IMG/VR virus record: IMGVR_UViG_3300021498_000001
Coordinates: 1 to 64,000 of that record
From: a virus
DNA length: 64,000 bases
Reading direction: 5' to 3' (one strand)
In this document: piece by piece, positions 1 through 6,739 of the stretch
Position numbering within the stretch: position 1 is the stretch's first letter
How the letters are laid out: each line of letters begins with the position of its first letter
Program-made: the position numbers and the translations under genes
Notes under the pieces: model-generated
Database searches by the model: none
The model's input: the letters and a program-made list of their open reading frames with translations, nothing else
Told to the model about the DNA's origin: nothing

Positions 1-9
1 GACAATTTA

Positions 10-38
10 AAGCCCAGGGCAAAAGAAACCCTGGGCTT
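10..38 (-). terminator. Hairpin terminator after the leftmost minus gene
   Basis: A perfect 10-bp inverted repeat (AAGCCCAGGG / CCCTGGGCTT) with a 9-nt loop lies just beyond the stop codon at 44. Read on the minus strand the stem ends in a weak T-rich stretch, so it fits an intrinsic terminator. Confidence 0.65.
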
Positions 39-43
39 GGGAA

Positions 44-373
44 TTACCTTGTCCCTATAATGCACTCAATAGGGACATTGATTTTTTCCTCCACCGCCGC
101 TGGAAGGAATCGGCGGGGAAGGAATTTAATCCTTTTAAAATTGGAGTACTTGGCCAAGATTTGATTGGCCAAGTCTTTGGTGACATAAGCAAGTCTAGGT
201 GAAAAAGCCACCAATAGTATGCCGTGTCCCTCTCCTGTAGTGCTGTCAACAAACATCCGCACAGGGATGCTTGCCCAGGCCTTTGCGTTTGTACTATTCG
301 TGCTATTTGAGGACTTGGGCAACTGAGGGACATCTTTAAAACCCCTTACATAGTTACCGAGTTTAATCTGCAT
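44..373 (-). CDS. Hypothetical protein, 109 aa
   Basis: No family is recognised. The protein starts MQIKLGNYVRGF and ends with a basic stretch (KRIKFLPRRFLP) before VPIECIIGTR. A longer reading from a TTG near 454 is possible. I prefer the ATG at 373 because it follows a GAGGTG ribosome site, and because the upstream codons would lie inside a rho-independent terminator (437-480) and the conserved leader element (390-423). It is the last of three separately led and terminated minus-strand genes. Confidence 0.6.
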   Translation of the reverse strand: MQIKLGNYVRGFKDVPQLPKSSNSTNSTNAKAWASIPVRMFVDSTTGEGHGILLVAFSPRLAYVTKDLANQILAKYSNFKRIKFLPRRFLPAAVEEKINVPIECIIGTR

Positions 374-389
374 CTTGCACCTCTTAAGA

Positions 390-423
390 CTGGCCTTAGA
401 ATTTAAGGGCTTATGCCCACCAG
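390..423 (-). promoter_or_regulatory. Structured leader element, copy A
   Basis: Read on the minus strand this is CTGGTGGGC, a small loop, GCCC, TTAAA, a 7-nt variable part, then GGCCAG. CTGG at the 5' end can pair with CCAG at the 3' end and GGGC with GCCC inside, giving a compact double-stem RNA. It lies 16 nt before the ATG at 373. Two other copies (1060-1095 and 1606-1641) precede the next two genes. Confidence 0.6.
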
Positions 424-436
424 TCTGTTTGTCAAA

Positions 437-480
437 ACAAAAAAGGCCAGCCAACGGGTTTTAAACCCGTGACTGGCCTT
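437..480 (-). terminator. Strong rho-independent terminator
   Basis: A nested inverted repeat is present: AAGGCCAG pairs with CTGGCCTT outside, and ACGGGTTT with AAACCCGT inside. On the minus strand it is followed by a six-T tract (439-444 read as A on plus). It ends transcription of the gene at 518-1006. A second short GC stem at 486-502 overlaps the region directly downstream of that stop codon. Confidence 0.8.
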
Positions 481-517
481 GCTGTGAGGGCCCAAGGCCC
501 TCATTGCTTTGCCAAAA

Positions 518-1006
518 CTAACTTAACTTAACACCTAAGAAAACAGCAGTAGCAATGATATCACTGTTGCAAGATTTTCGTAATCTATCTTCAATACGTC
601 TACGGATTTTCTTTATATCTAAAGGCTGGACTGGATAAATTGAAGCAAGATACCGCTCATCTGGTCGTCTTTCCCAAGTACAATAGTTGAATTCCTTTTC
701 TATAATGTATGCTACATCTTGGTAATTAATACCTTCTTCTTTTAGGAATTCAGCAACTGTCATGCCATAATCATTATTCCACTGTTCTCCAGAACCAGTT
801 GAACCAGAAGAGTCGTAGGGCACTTCTAGTAGCTTGCCATCTTTAGTCAAGACATAATAAATCGTACCTTCTGCACTATTGCCGTCGCACCAACTGTAAC
901 TATCTTCATACCCCTTTGTACTCCACACACGATTAGGACAATAATCATGAACATCAACGTGGTAACCTCTGTCCCTTAGGTCTTTAATCACTTCTTGTAA
1001 GGTCAT
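518..1006 (-). CDS. Hypothetical protein, 162 aa
   Basis: No family is recognised. The protein is soluble and acidic in its middle, with a Gly/Ser-rich turn (SSGSTGSGEQW) and a basic C-terminal helix (KKIRRRIEDRLRKS). The start ATG at 1006 follows a long purine-rich leader (GGGAAGGGGAAGGGAGAGAAAAG) that serves as ribosome site. It is bounded by its own leader element (1060-1095) and terminator (437-480), so it can be controlled separately from its neighbours. Confidence 0.65.
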   Translation of the reverse strand: MTLQEVIKDLRDRGYHVDVHDYCPNRVWSTKGYEDSYSWCDGNSAEGTIYYVLTKDGKLLEVPYDSSGSTGSGEQWNNDYGMTVAEFLKEEGINYQDVAYIIEKEFNYCTWERRPDERYLASIYPVQPLDIKKIRRRIEDRLRKSCNSDIIATAVFLGVKLS

Positions 1007-1059
1007 CTTTTCTCTCCCTTCCCCTTCCCTTGCCTAAGCATTGGCTTGGGGAAGGAGTG

Positions 1060-1095
1060 CTGGCGGTGAACCTTTAAGGGCCTTTGGCCCACCAG
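1060..1095 (-). promoter_or_regulatory. Structured leader element, copy B
   Basis: On the minus strand it reads CTGGTGGGCC, AAA, GGCCC, TTAAA, a variable part, then CGCCAG. The outer CTGG/CCAG and inner GGGCC/GGCCC pairings are kept although the bases between differ from copies A and C. It lies 53 nt before the ATG at 1006. A second stem (CTTCCCC with GGGGAAG) sits between it and the start codon. Confidence 0.6.
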
Positions 1096-1104
1096 CCTCC
1101 TTTT

Positions 1105-1587
1105 TTAACCCGTCAAGCTGGCCTTATCAAACCACTCTTGTAAGACTTTTCCAGCCAAAAGCTGGCCCTTATAATTGGTCATATAAGGGCCGAAAGCAAT
1201 CGAGAAGAGTTCTCTAACAGTTCTTTCATCAACAGAGTCTCCAAATTTAACTTCAGAGACCTCAGAATTAAGAATTAACCCAGTTAAGATTTTATCCAAT
1301 TGATGAAATAAACAGAAAGAGCCTCTGGGTGCAAAGAAACGCACCTGAGGCTTTCTTTTTGAGATTTGGATAATTCTACCTGAGACGGTTTTAAAAATGA
1401 TGAGATTTTCATTTTCCTTAACTACGGGACTACAATCAAAATCTTCATCATAAAGAACCTCGGGAACTTTCCTATAATCAGTAACTCCCCAGACAACTGC
1501 CGAGACTGCATTGGCTATAGTCTCGGCATCGGGGATGCCCTTTTGACATCCCTGAACTTTCCATATAGCTTTTTTTACTTTTTTCAT
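1105..1587 (-). CDS. Hypothetical protein, 160 aa
   Basis: No family is recognised. The N-terminus is very basic (MKKVKKAIWKVQG). Later segments include IPDAETIANAVSAVVWGV and an FGDSVDERTVRELFSIAFGPY region that looks helical. ATG at 1587 has a good GGGAGG ribosome site. It is the first annotated full-size gene downstream of the strong minus promoter at 1761-1789, with a leader of about 165 nt that holds leader element C and a possible small ORF. Confidence 0.65.
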   Translation of the reverse strand: MKKVKKAIWKVQGCQKGIPDAETIANAVSAVVWGVTDYRKVPEVLYDEDFDCSPVVKENENLIIFKTVSGRIIQISKRKPQVRFFAPRGSFCLFHQLDKILTGLILNSEVSEVKFGDSVDERTVRELFSIAFGPYMTNYKGQLLAGKVLQEWFDKASLTG

Positions 1588-1605
1588 CTTTCCTCCCTTT
1601 TTAAT

Positions 1606-1641
1606 CTGGCCCTATAAGTTTAAAGCCCTTTGGGCTACCAG
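1606..1641 (-). promoter_or_regulatory. Structured leader element, copy C
   Basis: On the minus strand it reads CTGGTAGCCC, AAA, GGGCT, TTAAA, a variable part, then GGGCCAG. Relative to copy B the inner stem has changed on both sides (GGGCC/GGCCC to AGCCC/GGGCT), which is a compensatory change and supports a conserved RNA structure. It lies 18 nt before the ATG at 1587. Confidence 0.62.
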
Positions 1642-1754
1642 ACAAATAGTAAAAAAACAAAAAGGGAAGGGAATAACTCTTGCCTCTTTGGAGACCAGCT
1701 TTTTTTTGTCTCCATTTCGGCCGCCTTCCTCGTCCTCCCTTCCCTCATCCTCAT
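1635..1754 (-). CDS. Possible leaderless small ORF, 39 aa
   Basis: This open frame starts with ATG only 6 bp after the -10 box of the promoter at 1761-1789, where the transcript would begin. It codes an Arg/Lys-rich N-terminal half (MRMREGRTRKAAEMETKK) and a hydrophobic C-terminal tail (LFPSLFVFLLFVW) and ends inside leader element C. It could be a small basic membrane peptide or a leader peptide. The position relative to the promoter is the main support. Confidence 0.35.
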   Translation of the reverse strand: MRMREGRTRKAAEMETKKSWSPKRQELFPSLFVFLLFVW

Positions 1755-1760
1755 GCCTCC

Positions 1761-1789
1761 CTTATACCACACCCTCAGATTTTTGTCAA
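1761..1789 (-). promoter_or_regulatory. Strong sigma-70 promoter
   Basis: On the minus strand TTGACA (1784-1789) is followed after 17 bp by TATAAG (1761-1766). It drives the three minus genes toward the left edge. The predicted start is at about 1754, where an ATG occurs. Confidence 0.75.
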
Positions 1790-1885
1790 GCATTTTTTAT
1801 TAACCCAACTCAACGACTAGTTTAACTTAACAATCTTTCTTAGATAAACTAACTTAGACAATCTAACAAGGTTGATTCAGAAAAC

Positions 1886-2107
1886 ATGCCTCTAATTTCA
1901 AAAATAAGACTGAGAGAGTTAAAAGCTCAGTTTGGTGGTCAATTGCAAGTAGTCTTTACAATTCCTGGCAAGGATTATGAATTAGAACATTTTTTGCATG
2001 CTCGTTTTAGAAAGTATCGGTTTAGGTATAAGGATAGCAGGGAATGGTTTTATAATGTACCTGCTATCTGGCGTTACGTGCGCAAGTATAAGCGGTCTTC
2101 GGATTGA
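1886..2107 (+). CDS. Short T5orf172/Mug113-like protein, 73 aa
   Basis: The C-terminal half (ELEHFLHARFRKYRF then SREWFYNVPAIWRYV) resembles the end of the T5orf172/Mug113 domain, a GIY-YIG-related nuclease-like family in which a conserved Glu and an LH..F...R...EWF pattern occur. The N-terminal GIY-YIG strand motif is absent and an in-frame stop lies at 1850-1852, so this is a truncated or minimal version and activity is doubtful. It stands alone on the plus strand between two minus genes. Confidence 0.55.
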   Translation: MPLISKIRLRELKAQFGGQLQVVFTIPGKDYELEHFLHARFRKYRFRYKDSREWFYNVPAIWRYVRKYKRSSD

Positions 2108-2246
2108 TTTAAAAATAACATGCATTTAAACCATGATTAAAGGCCAGTTTCTTGCCCTTGTGAACCAATTATGCTGTCCCTCAAATCACCCCACCCTTAA
2201 ATTGCAAAATCGTTTAAAAGCTAGAATTGGAGAGAGTTTTGAGAGG

Positions 2247-2615
2247 CTAAAATTGACTAGAATTGTTTAATATAACATGACTATTTATTAGAGCTTCTTT
2301 CATTCTTTCAATTTCTTTTGACTTCATACCTTTTCCTTCAAGATATGCCTGGAAAATCCTGCATTTTACCCATTTATAAAGATTCACCTGCATTGCTGTC
2401 ATGTAATTAAACCGCTCTATTTGTTTATCTGTAAGTGCCTGCTGTTTAAGTTCATTTATCATTTCAATGCTTTGATTTTCTATATTATCAAGTTTATTTA
2501 TCAGGTATTCACAATATGCCTTGCAGAGTGCTTTGTCTGCTTGTTCTTCTAGGGCTTCTGAGATTGCTTTGTCAACTATCTTGTTTATATCTGCTTTGCT
2601 TATTACTTTAGGCAT
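2247..2615 (-). CDS. Hypothetical helical protein, 122 aa
   Basis: No family is recognised. The sequence is charged and almost wholly helical (KADINKIVDKAISEALEEQ, then a long amphipathic region). The ATG at 2615 lies 9 bp from the -10 box of its own promoter (2625-2653), so the mRNA should be essentially leaderless. No Shine-Dalgarno site is present, in keeping with this. Confidence 0.65.
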   Translation of the reverse strand: MPKVISKADINKIVDKAISEALEEQADKALCKAYCEYLINKLDNIENQSIEMINELKQQALTDKQIERFNYMTAMQVNLYKWVKCRIFQAYLEGKGMKSKEIERMKEALINSHVILNNSSQF

Positions 2616-2624
2616 GTCAATTTT

Positions 2625-2653
2625 AAGTTACGCTATTTAGTGCGGTGTGTCAA
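2625..2653 (-). promoter_or_regulatory. Promoter of the 122-aa gene, near-leaderless
   Basis: TTGACA (2648-2653, minus strand), 17-bp spacer, TAACTT (2625-2630), then 9 bp to the ATG. The -35 box lies within the first codons of the divergent gene at 2647. Confidence 0.55.
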
Positions 2654-2865
2654 GGCTATTTGGCTATTTGGCTAAATGGAATGGCAAACGATGGGTCAAG
2701 AGTGCTAGGAAGAGGGCTGATGGAGTTTATCTTTATTTTGACGATGGGGATGAAGGATATATAGCTAAAGCACATATAGAAAAATATCTCCCTGCCCCTC
2801 CCTTTGGATATACATACAAGTGGGAAGGTCCAGGGAAAATTATTACAGTAAGGGAGGTGAAATAA
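2647..2865 (+). CDS. Small tudor/SH3-like protein, 72 aa
   Basis: Starts with GTG and reads through a patch (KWNGKRWVKSARKRADGVYLYFDDGDEGYI) that looks like a small beta-barrel of tudor/agenet type. It then ends in a Pro-rich segment. This fold assignment is a visual impression only. It is the first of three closely spaced plus genes (2647, 2867, 3138). Each of the following two is preceded by a GGGAGGTG ribosome site, so they form an operon. Confidence 0.55.
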   Translation: MSRLFGYLAKWNGKRWVKSARKRADGVYLYFDDGDEGYIAKAHIEKYLPAPPFGYTYKWEGPGKIITVREVK

Positions 2866-2866
2866 G

Positions 2867-3136
2867 ATGGGAATGTCTTGTACATTAGAACAGGGTTTAG
2901 CTTTAGAAAAACTTTATAAACTGCATGATTCTAATGGATTGATTAAAGGTAGATACTTTATAGATACGCCTGGTAATAAGGACTATGGTACCGATGATAG
3001 GCATGATATGTGTTTACCTGTATTTGAGATTTTAAATGGCAATGGATATGTAAGACGTATAGGATATGTGAGGATTAAACCTAATGGTAAGATATATGTG
3101 CCTAGACAGATTAAAATGAAATTAAGGGAGGTGTAA
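2867..3136 (+). CDS. Hypothetical protein, 89 aa
   Basis: No family is recognised. It is a small soluble protein with a mixed alpha-beta pattern (EQGLALEKLYKLHD, then NGYVRRIGYVRIKPNGKIYVP). The start ATG at 2867 follows GGGAGGTGAAATAAG. It lies 1 nt after the stop of the upstream gene and 1 nt before the downstream gene. Confidence 0.6.
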   Translation: MGMSCTLEQGLALEKLYKLHDSNGLIKGRYFIDTPGNKDYGTDDRHDMCLPVFEILNGNGYVRRIGYVRIKPNGKIYVPRQIKMKLREV

Positions 3137-3137
3137 G

Positions 3138-3365
3138 ATGAATATTAAAGCATATCAATGGGACTATAAGACAAACCAAGGGATTAAAATCTCATCCAAT
3201 CAAAAACGGGTAAGGGATTTTGCTAATACTCTAGCTAAGACATGTAAAGAATTGTTTGGCCAATGTTTAATCTCATTATCTGTATTCTTTGCTAGTAATA
3301 CTGATTCTTATCCTTATCACTATGTGGGCATATTAGAAGATGGGCGCAAAGTATATGCGCCCTAA
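3138..3365 (+). CDS. Hypothetical protein, 75 aa
   Basis: No family is recognised. It has a basic N-terminal half (ISSNQKRVRDFANTLAKTC) and an aromatic C-terminal part ending DGRKVYAP. It is the third gene of the small plus operon, with GGGAGGTG ahead of its ATG and a hairpin terminator after its stop. Confidence 0.6.
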   Translation: MNIKAYQWDYKTNQGIKISSNQKRVRDFANTLAKTCKELFGQCLISLSVFFASNTDSYPYHYVGILEDGRKVYAP

Positions 3366-3373
3366 ATTTCCAA

Positions 3374-3397
3374 GCCTAGGCCATTATCGGCCTAGGC
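3374..3397 (+). terminator. Hairpin terminator after the small plus operon
   Basis: A perfect 9-bp inverted repeat, GCCTAGGCC and GGCCTAGGC, with a 6-nt loop, is followed by ATTATTTAT. It begins 8 nt after the stop of the gene at 3138-3365. Confidence 0.65.
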
Positions 3398-3399
3398 AT

Positions 3400-3712
3400 T
3401 ATTTATGCCACCAATCTTAGACACTCCTAACATTCTTAGACTAATCCTGAATTTGACATAAGATAACATTATCGGACCCTGTTAAGACAAGCTAAGTTAG
3501 TTAGTCTAATAAAACATTGTTTTGTAAACAAACATGATTAGGCAAACAAACTCAGTTTGACATAAACAAAGGCAAGCAAGCAAAGATTGATAAGTAAGCA
3601 AAGTTAGTTAGATTGAACTGAGTTAGTTGCATGAAACTAAGTAAAAGATTCGGAACAAAATTTGAATCTGCTCTATGCTGGTATCCCGCGAAAATTTTTT
3701 CATTTTTCTTGC
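3400..3712. other. Gene-free, repeat-rich convergent intergenic region
   Basis: No convincing gene is seen here. The stretch is rich in short direct repeats such as GTTAGTTAG (near 3496, 3603 and 3623), TTTGACATAA (near 3454 and 3558) and AAGCAAGCAAAG-like runs. Similar CTTAGAC/TTAGATAAAC words occur at 1835-1870. It lies between the ends of converging transcripts. It could be an accessory origin or a recombination remnant; the sequence alone does not decide. Confidence 0.4.
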
Positions 3713-3713
3713 C

Positions 3714-3969
3714 TTACCTTACCTCCACATACACCTTTATGTTCTTCTTTATCAGATCAGCTATTTCTCTTAACACCTCGAAATCAATATCAACTTGTTT
3801 GCCCCGCTCATCCACAATATTCAGAATTATCCCTATTTCTTCTCGACTAATTCTTATATCGGCAAATTAACCATCTATTCTGTGTCCCGCAGTGTTCTTT
3901 CAATACCTTTCGTACATTCCTTATTACAAATTCTTCAAATTCTTCAAATTCTTTGAGTTCATCTTTCAT
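3714..3969 (-). pseudogene. Small gene split by a +1 frameshift
   Basis: ATG at 3969 overlaps the end of the upstream gene and opens a 40-codon frame (MKDELKEFEEFEEF to ICRYKN, stop at 3847). A second, well-formed frame continues from about 3866 with RISREEIGIILNIVDERGKQ to KKNIKVYVEVR, stop 3714-3716, but has no ATG. Removing one T from the TTT at the junction joins the two into one protein of about 84 residues. It may be a mutated gene, a recoded gene, or two small genes with the second starting at a GTG (3815). Confidence 0.4.
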
Positions 3970-4408
3970 TTTCCATCCTCTCCACAACCTTCCTATACCA
4001 CTCATTTGGAAAGCATACCTCATCCCAAAACTTATCCTCTGTATAGACATCCCATTTTCTCCTTATTCCATGCACAATTCGACAGAAATCGCTTCTGCAA
4101 CCGTTTTTCAAATCCTCACAGCATCCATGTCTTTTCCCATATCCACATGTCTTACATCCCGACCAAAACCTACAATAACTTTGAAAGATACACCAAGGAC
4201 AAGTCCAAGAATTTAAACCTCTGCCTTCGTGATATATAACCTCTCTGCAAATTGCCTCCCATACCCCTTCTGCCTCTATTTCGCTCCATTTCTCTATCTC
4301 CTCTGCATCCTCAGGCCCATAGTACAAATGCCAATTCTTTATTCCCAGAACCCACATTCTCCTTGCCTTTGCTCCCATCAAGTATTTAAGTTTGTCCTTT
4401 GCGTTCAT
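3959..4408 (-). CDS. Cys-rich hypothetical protein, 149 aa
   Basis: No family is recognised. The middle is unusually rich in cysteine: CPWCIFQSYCRFWSGCKTCGYGK followed by CCEDLKNGCRSDFC, with CxxC pairs suggestive of a metal or iron-sulfur site. The N-terminal half is helical. The start overlaps the end of the upstream gene (4386-4571) by 23 nt, as expected for translational coupling. Confidence 0.6.
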   Translation of the reverse strand: MNAKDKLKYLMGAKARRMWVLGIKNWHLYYGPEDAEEIEKWSEIEAEGVWEAICREVIYHEGRGLNSWTCPWCIFQSYCRFWSGCKTCGYGKRHGCCEDLKNGCRSDFCRIVHGIRRKWDVYTEDKFWDEVCFPNEWYRKVVERMENER

Positions 4409-4571
4409 TTGCTTTCCTTACATGCCCTCTAATTTGAAGAAATCCTATAACCTGCAAGGCAATCTTCTCTATTATTTCTTTCTGCTCCTTACCCAGCAAA
4501 GGCAGTACTCCATTCTTCTCTGCCCATTCTACAAATTCACCCGCCAATCTTAACCTGTCTGAGAATAACAT
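4386..4571 (-). CDS. Hypothetical small helical protein, 61 aa
   Basis: No function can be given. It is a short helical protein (SDRLRLAGEFVEWAEKNGVLP) with GGAGAAG upstream of the ATG. It overlaps the downstream Cys-rich gene by 23 nt. A 26-codon open frame starting with TTG (4574-4654) lies between it and the next upstream gene and may be a degraded remnant. Confidence 0.55.
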   Translation of the reverse strand: MLFSDRLRLAGEFVEWAEKNGVLPLLGKEQKEIIEKIALQVIGFLQIRGHVRKANERKGQT

Positions 4572-4680
4572 ACTTATTTCTTCTCCATTCTATAATCCTT
4601 CATTATCTTTACCACATCTCCAAGATAGAACGAAACCAAGTTTCCCTTCTTCAAATTAGGAATATTGCTTTGCTCACTTA

Positions 4681-4914
4681 CTAACTCACCATAGCATAAC
4701 TCCCTGCCAACTTCACAACCTTACACCACAGCTCCTCTGCTCCTGCAATCTCACTCGAACCAAAGATAAGCTGCACAAAATCGCCTTCTTCTATTTCAAG
4801 CAATTGTTCTTTGGTAGGCAAATCATAATCCTTTGAAATGGGTGGCCTGCAAATATAATATCCCTGACTTGCTTCTGTTGAAGTTGTTGCAGTTTTAAAT
4901 TTATATTTGTTCAT
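4681..4914 (-). CDS. DUF2314-like small protein, 77 aa
   Basis: The segment EEGDFVQLIFGSSEIAGAEELWCKVV resembles the core of DUF2314-type domains (GDFVKLxF...ERMWVKV). These are small beta-rich proteins without a settled function that occur in phages and plasmids. The ATG at 4914 is preceded by an AAGGAGG ribosome site. This is a family resemblance, not a firm assignment. Confidence 0.55.
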   Translation of the reverse strand: MNKYKFKTATTSTEASQGYYICRPPISKDYDLPTKEQLLEIEEGDFVQLIFGSSEIAGAEELWCKVVKLAGSYAMVS

Positions 4915-4941
4915 TGCGCCCTCCTTTTTTTATTAAAAACC

Positions 4942-5391
4942 TTAATCTCTCCTTATAAGCAGCAAAGATTCAGCATATTTATCCTCTTCTGCCAGCAATT
5001 CGACTCTATCTAGAGCTCTGTCTCTTTGAAACATCAAATTCTCTGCATCAAGGAAAGAACGAAACATTTGATATGCCTCTTCTGCATTGCTTGCTATCAC
5101 ATAAGCCTGTTTCTTGCCCTTAACTGTTACCTTATAAAGTTTCATTTCAACCTCCTGTGTTAACTTTTCTCTCAGTTTCAAACGCTTCTCTGTTTCCTCG
5201 GCGGTCTTTTCCATATAAGTGCCTATTGCTAGGTTGACTAAATCTCCAATATCTCCTTCTACTTTCTCAATTTCAACAAACTGTTTCTTAGGGTGTTTCT
5301 CCTTTTCCAAGATAAGTTCCATAGTTCCATCTTCAATTATTCTTAGCTTCTTTCCTTCAATTGATATCCAAATTCTTGGTGGTACTATCAT
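4942..5391 (-). CDS. Two-part hypothetical protein, 149 aa
   Basis: The N-terminal half (to about residue 80) contains VEGDIGDLVNLAIGTYMEKTA, which matches a segment of the upstream gene product (VQGDVGDLVELALKTYENRAA); the two genes share an ancestral domain. The C-terminal half (MKLYKVTVKGKKQAYVIASN onward) looks like a separate small domain. I take ATG 5391 as start because it makes an ATGA overlap with the upstream stop and has a GGAGG site; a GTG at 5406 is possible. An in-frame ATG before MKLYKV has its own AGGAGG. Confidence 0.6.
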   Translation of the reverse strand: MIVPPRIWISIEGKKLRIIEDGTMELILEKEKHPKKQFVEIEKVEGDIGDLVNLAIGTYMEKTAEETEKRLKLREKLTQEVEMKLYKVTVKGKKQAYVIASNAEEAYQMFRSFLDAENLMFQRDRALDRVELLAEEDKYAESLLLIRRD

Positions 5392-6053
5392 TTCCTTTCC
5401 TCCCACTCAGAATATTTCCATATCTCAATCACAACAGGCTTTGCAAACCATTTGTTTATAAACTCTATCACTGCCTGTTGTATATCCTTGGACTTACCCA
5501 AATATAAAGTATTTTCTGGATGTGTGGGTTTTCCATCCACATTAGTTATATCCAATACATTTCTATTCAATACAATCCTTGCATATTTAAGTTTTTTCTG
5601 TTTGTTCATGCTCACTCCTAAAATCCCTGCCTCTCTGCTAATCCTTGCATTTATAGCTGCACGATTCTCGTATGTCTTCAAGGCAAGCTCTACCAAATCA
5701 CCTACATCTCCTTGCACTGTATAAATACAATAAAATTCTCCATCGGGAAAGGACTTCTGCAATTCTTGCCATTTCTCACAATCCTTTTCTATTATCAAAT
5801 CAGTCTTGTGCTTGCCTACTATTGCCAAGCAAATAGTTTTCATTCCTGCCTGCTTAGGTTTATTTGCCTCTTCCCAGAGTTTCTCATAGAGTTCTTCTGC
5901 TGTCGTGCCTTTATCTATGCCTCCTGGCTCCGTATATCCACATTTGCACCACCAATACCAAGGATATTGAGGTGGATAAGAAGGCAAATCATAATTCTCA
6001 TATCTCTTTATCATTTTCTTGCCACATTGGGGGCATATTTTGGTCTTTAACAT
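5388..6053 (-). CDS. Zinc-ribbon hypothetical protein, 221 aa
   Basis: The N-terminus has a zinc ribbon (CPQCGKK, then WWCKCGY) over residues 7-40. The middle holds the GDVGDLVELALKTY segment shared with the next gene, and the C-terminal part (NTLYLGKSKDIQQAVIEFINKWF) is mixed alpha-beta. ATG at 6053 follows AAAGGAGGAGAGTG. The stop overlaps the next start as ATGA. The role is unknown; the zinc ribbon suggests nucleic-acid or protein contacts. Confidence 0.6.
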   Translation of the reverse strand: MLKTKICPQCGKKMIKRYENYDLPSYPPQYPWYWWCKCGYTEPGGIDKGTTAEELYEKLWEEANKPKQAGMKTICLAIVGKHKTDLIIEKDCEKWQELQKSFPDGEFYCIYTVQGDVGDLVELALKTYENRAAINARISREAGILGVSMNKQKKLKYARIVLNRNVLDITNVDGKPTHPENTLYLGKSKDIQQAVIEFINKWFAKPVVIEIWKYSEWEERK

Positions 6054-6255
6054 CACTCTCCTCCTTTCTTAAAGACTTCATAACACTATCTGCCTTGTGC
6101 ACACAATATAAATTACACGCATGCCTAGATATGCCTTCCCTTATGCACTCAAGAAAGCATTGTTTGTAAGTTTGTCGCCATATCTCATCCTTGGGCATAT
6201 CGGGACTAAATACCAAGAGAGCCAAATAAGTTACGCAGACAATAATGATCCTCAT
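5998..6255 (-). CDS. Small secreted or membrane Cys-rich protein, 85 aa
   Basis: The first 17 residues (MRIIIVCVTYLALLVFS) form a signal peptide or membrane anchor. The following segment has CFLECIREGISRHACNLYC, a C-x3-C...C-x3-C arrangement typical of helical hairpins held by two disulfides (CHCH-like). The gene overlaps its upstream neighbour by 4 nt (ATGA) and the downstream zinc-ribbon gene by 56 nt. It may act at the host envelope; this is inference. Confidence 0.55.
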   Translation of the reverse strand: MRIIIVCVTYLALLVFSPDMPKDEIWRQTYKQCFLECIREGISRHACNLYCVHKADSVMKSLRKEESDVKDQNMPPMWQENDKEI

Positions 6256-6491
6256 TTACTTCTAAGCTCTATAAGCTCTATAAGCTCTATATAATTTCTA
6301 ATTGCTGTTTCAATTCTCTCAAAATTAGAAACTCCACACCAAGGTATAAATTCATCTAGCATCAATCCAATTTTATATGCCCAGAAACTCATTAATTCTA
6401 CTTGCTTACTGCAGGGCAGGTCTTTAAATTTATCTAATCCTTTAGTGTCCAAGGAATACTGCTTGCTAATTGGTGCAATTTCTTTATTCAT
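6252..6491 (-). CDS. Hypothetical protein, 79 aa
   Basis: No family is recognised. It is small and helical and ends in a repeated NYIELIELIELRSK stretch. That stretch comes from a run of AGCTCTATA-like DNA repeats at 6264-6290, a likely slippage hot spot. It overlaps the next gene by 4 nt. Confidence 0.55.
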   Translation of the reverse strand: MNKEIAPISKQYSLDTKGLDKFKDLPCSKQVELMSFWAYKIGLMLDEFIPWCGVSNFERIETAIRNYIELIELIELRSK

Positions 6492-6502
6492 CTTCTATTA
6501 CC

Positions 6503-6730
6503 TTATAAATCTCCAGTCCAATCTGTTCTTTCGGGATGTTCTCTTCCATTATACTGTACCAAAATAAACAAAGAAGGCTGACATGCTCCATATTGACTGT
6601 CATTCCCTACAACAACTTGCATTTGCACAGATTCAATCTTGCCCTGAATACTGTCAAGGAATTCATTCACCTTTTCTTCTACAATCCAACGACTTTCACT
6701 CAAATCAAAGGCTTTGAATATTGCTTTCAT
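6503..6730 (-). CDS. Cse60-like small protein, 75 aa
   Basis: The pattern of a short strand, a helix (EKVNEFLDSIQGKIESVQMQ) and a final strand (PSLFILVQYNG) loosely recalls small Cse60-type proteins of firmicutes and phages, whose role is unknown. The match is weak. The gene sits in the minus accessory run with short spacing on both sides. Confidence 0.5.
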   Translation of the reverse strand: MKAIFKAFDLSESRWIVEEKVNEFLDSIQGKIESVQMQVVVGNDSQYGACQPSLFILVQYNGREHPERTDWTGDL

Positions 6731-6739
6731 TTTACCCCT

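Noticed and set aside
374-454. N-terminal extension of the leftmost gene (MAGLFCFDK...)
   Set aside because: It starts at TTG inside a rho-independent terminator and crosses the conserved leader element; the ATG at 373 has a ribosome site.
3631-3870. Plus-strand ORF of 79 aa
   Set aside because: Low-complexity Ser/Phe/Ile composition, antisense to the better-formed minus-strand frame at 3714-3969.
4574-4654. 26-codon TTG-started frame (KKGNLVSFYLGDVVKIM)
   Set aside because: Plausible sequence but no ribosome site and no ATG/GTG; kept only as a possible remnant in the note of the neighbouring gene.
5219-6169. Several plus-strand ORFs antisense to the accessory genes
   Set aside because: No ribosome sites and biased Cys/Phe/Ser/Leu composition typical of reverse-strand shadows of AT-rich genes.
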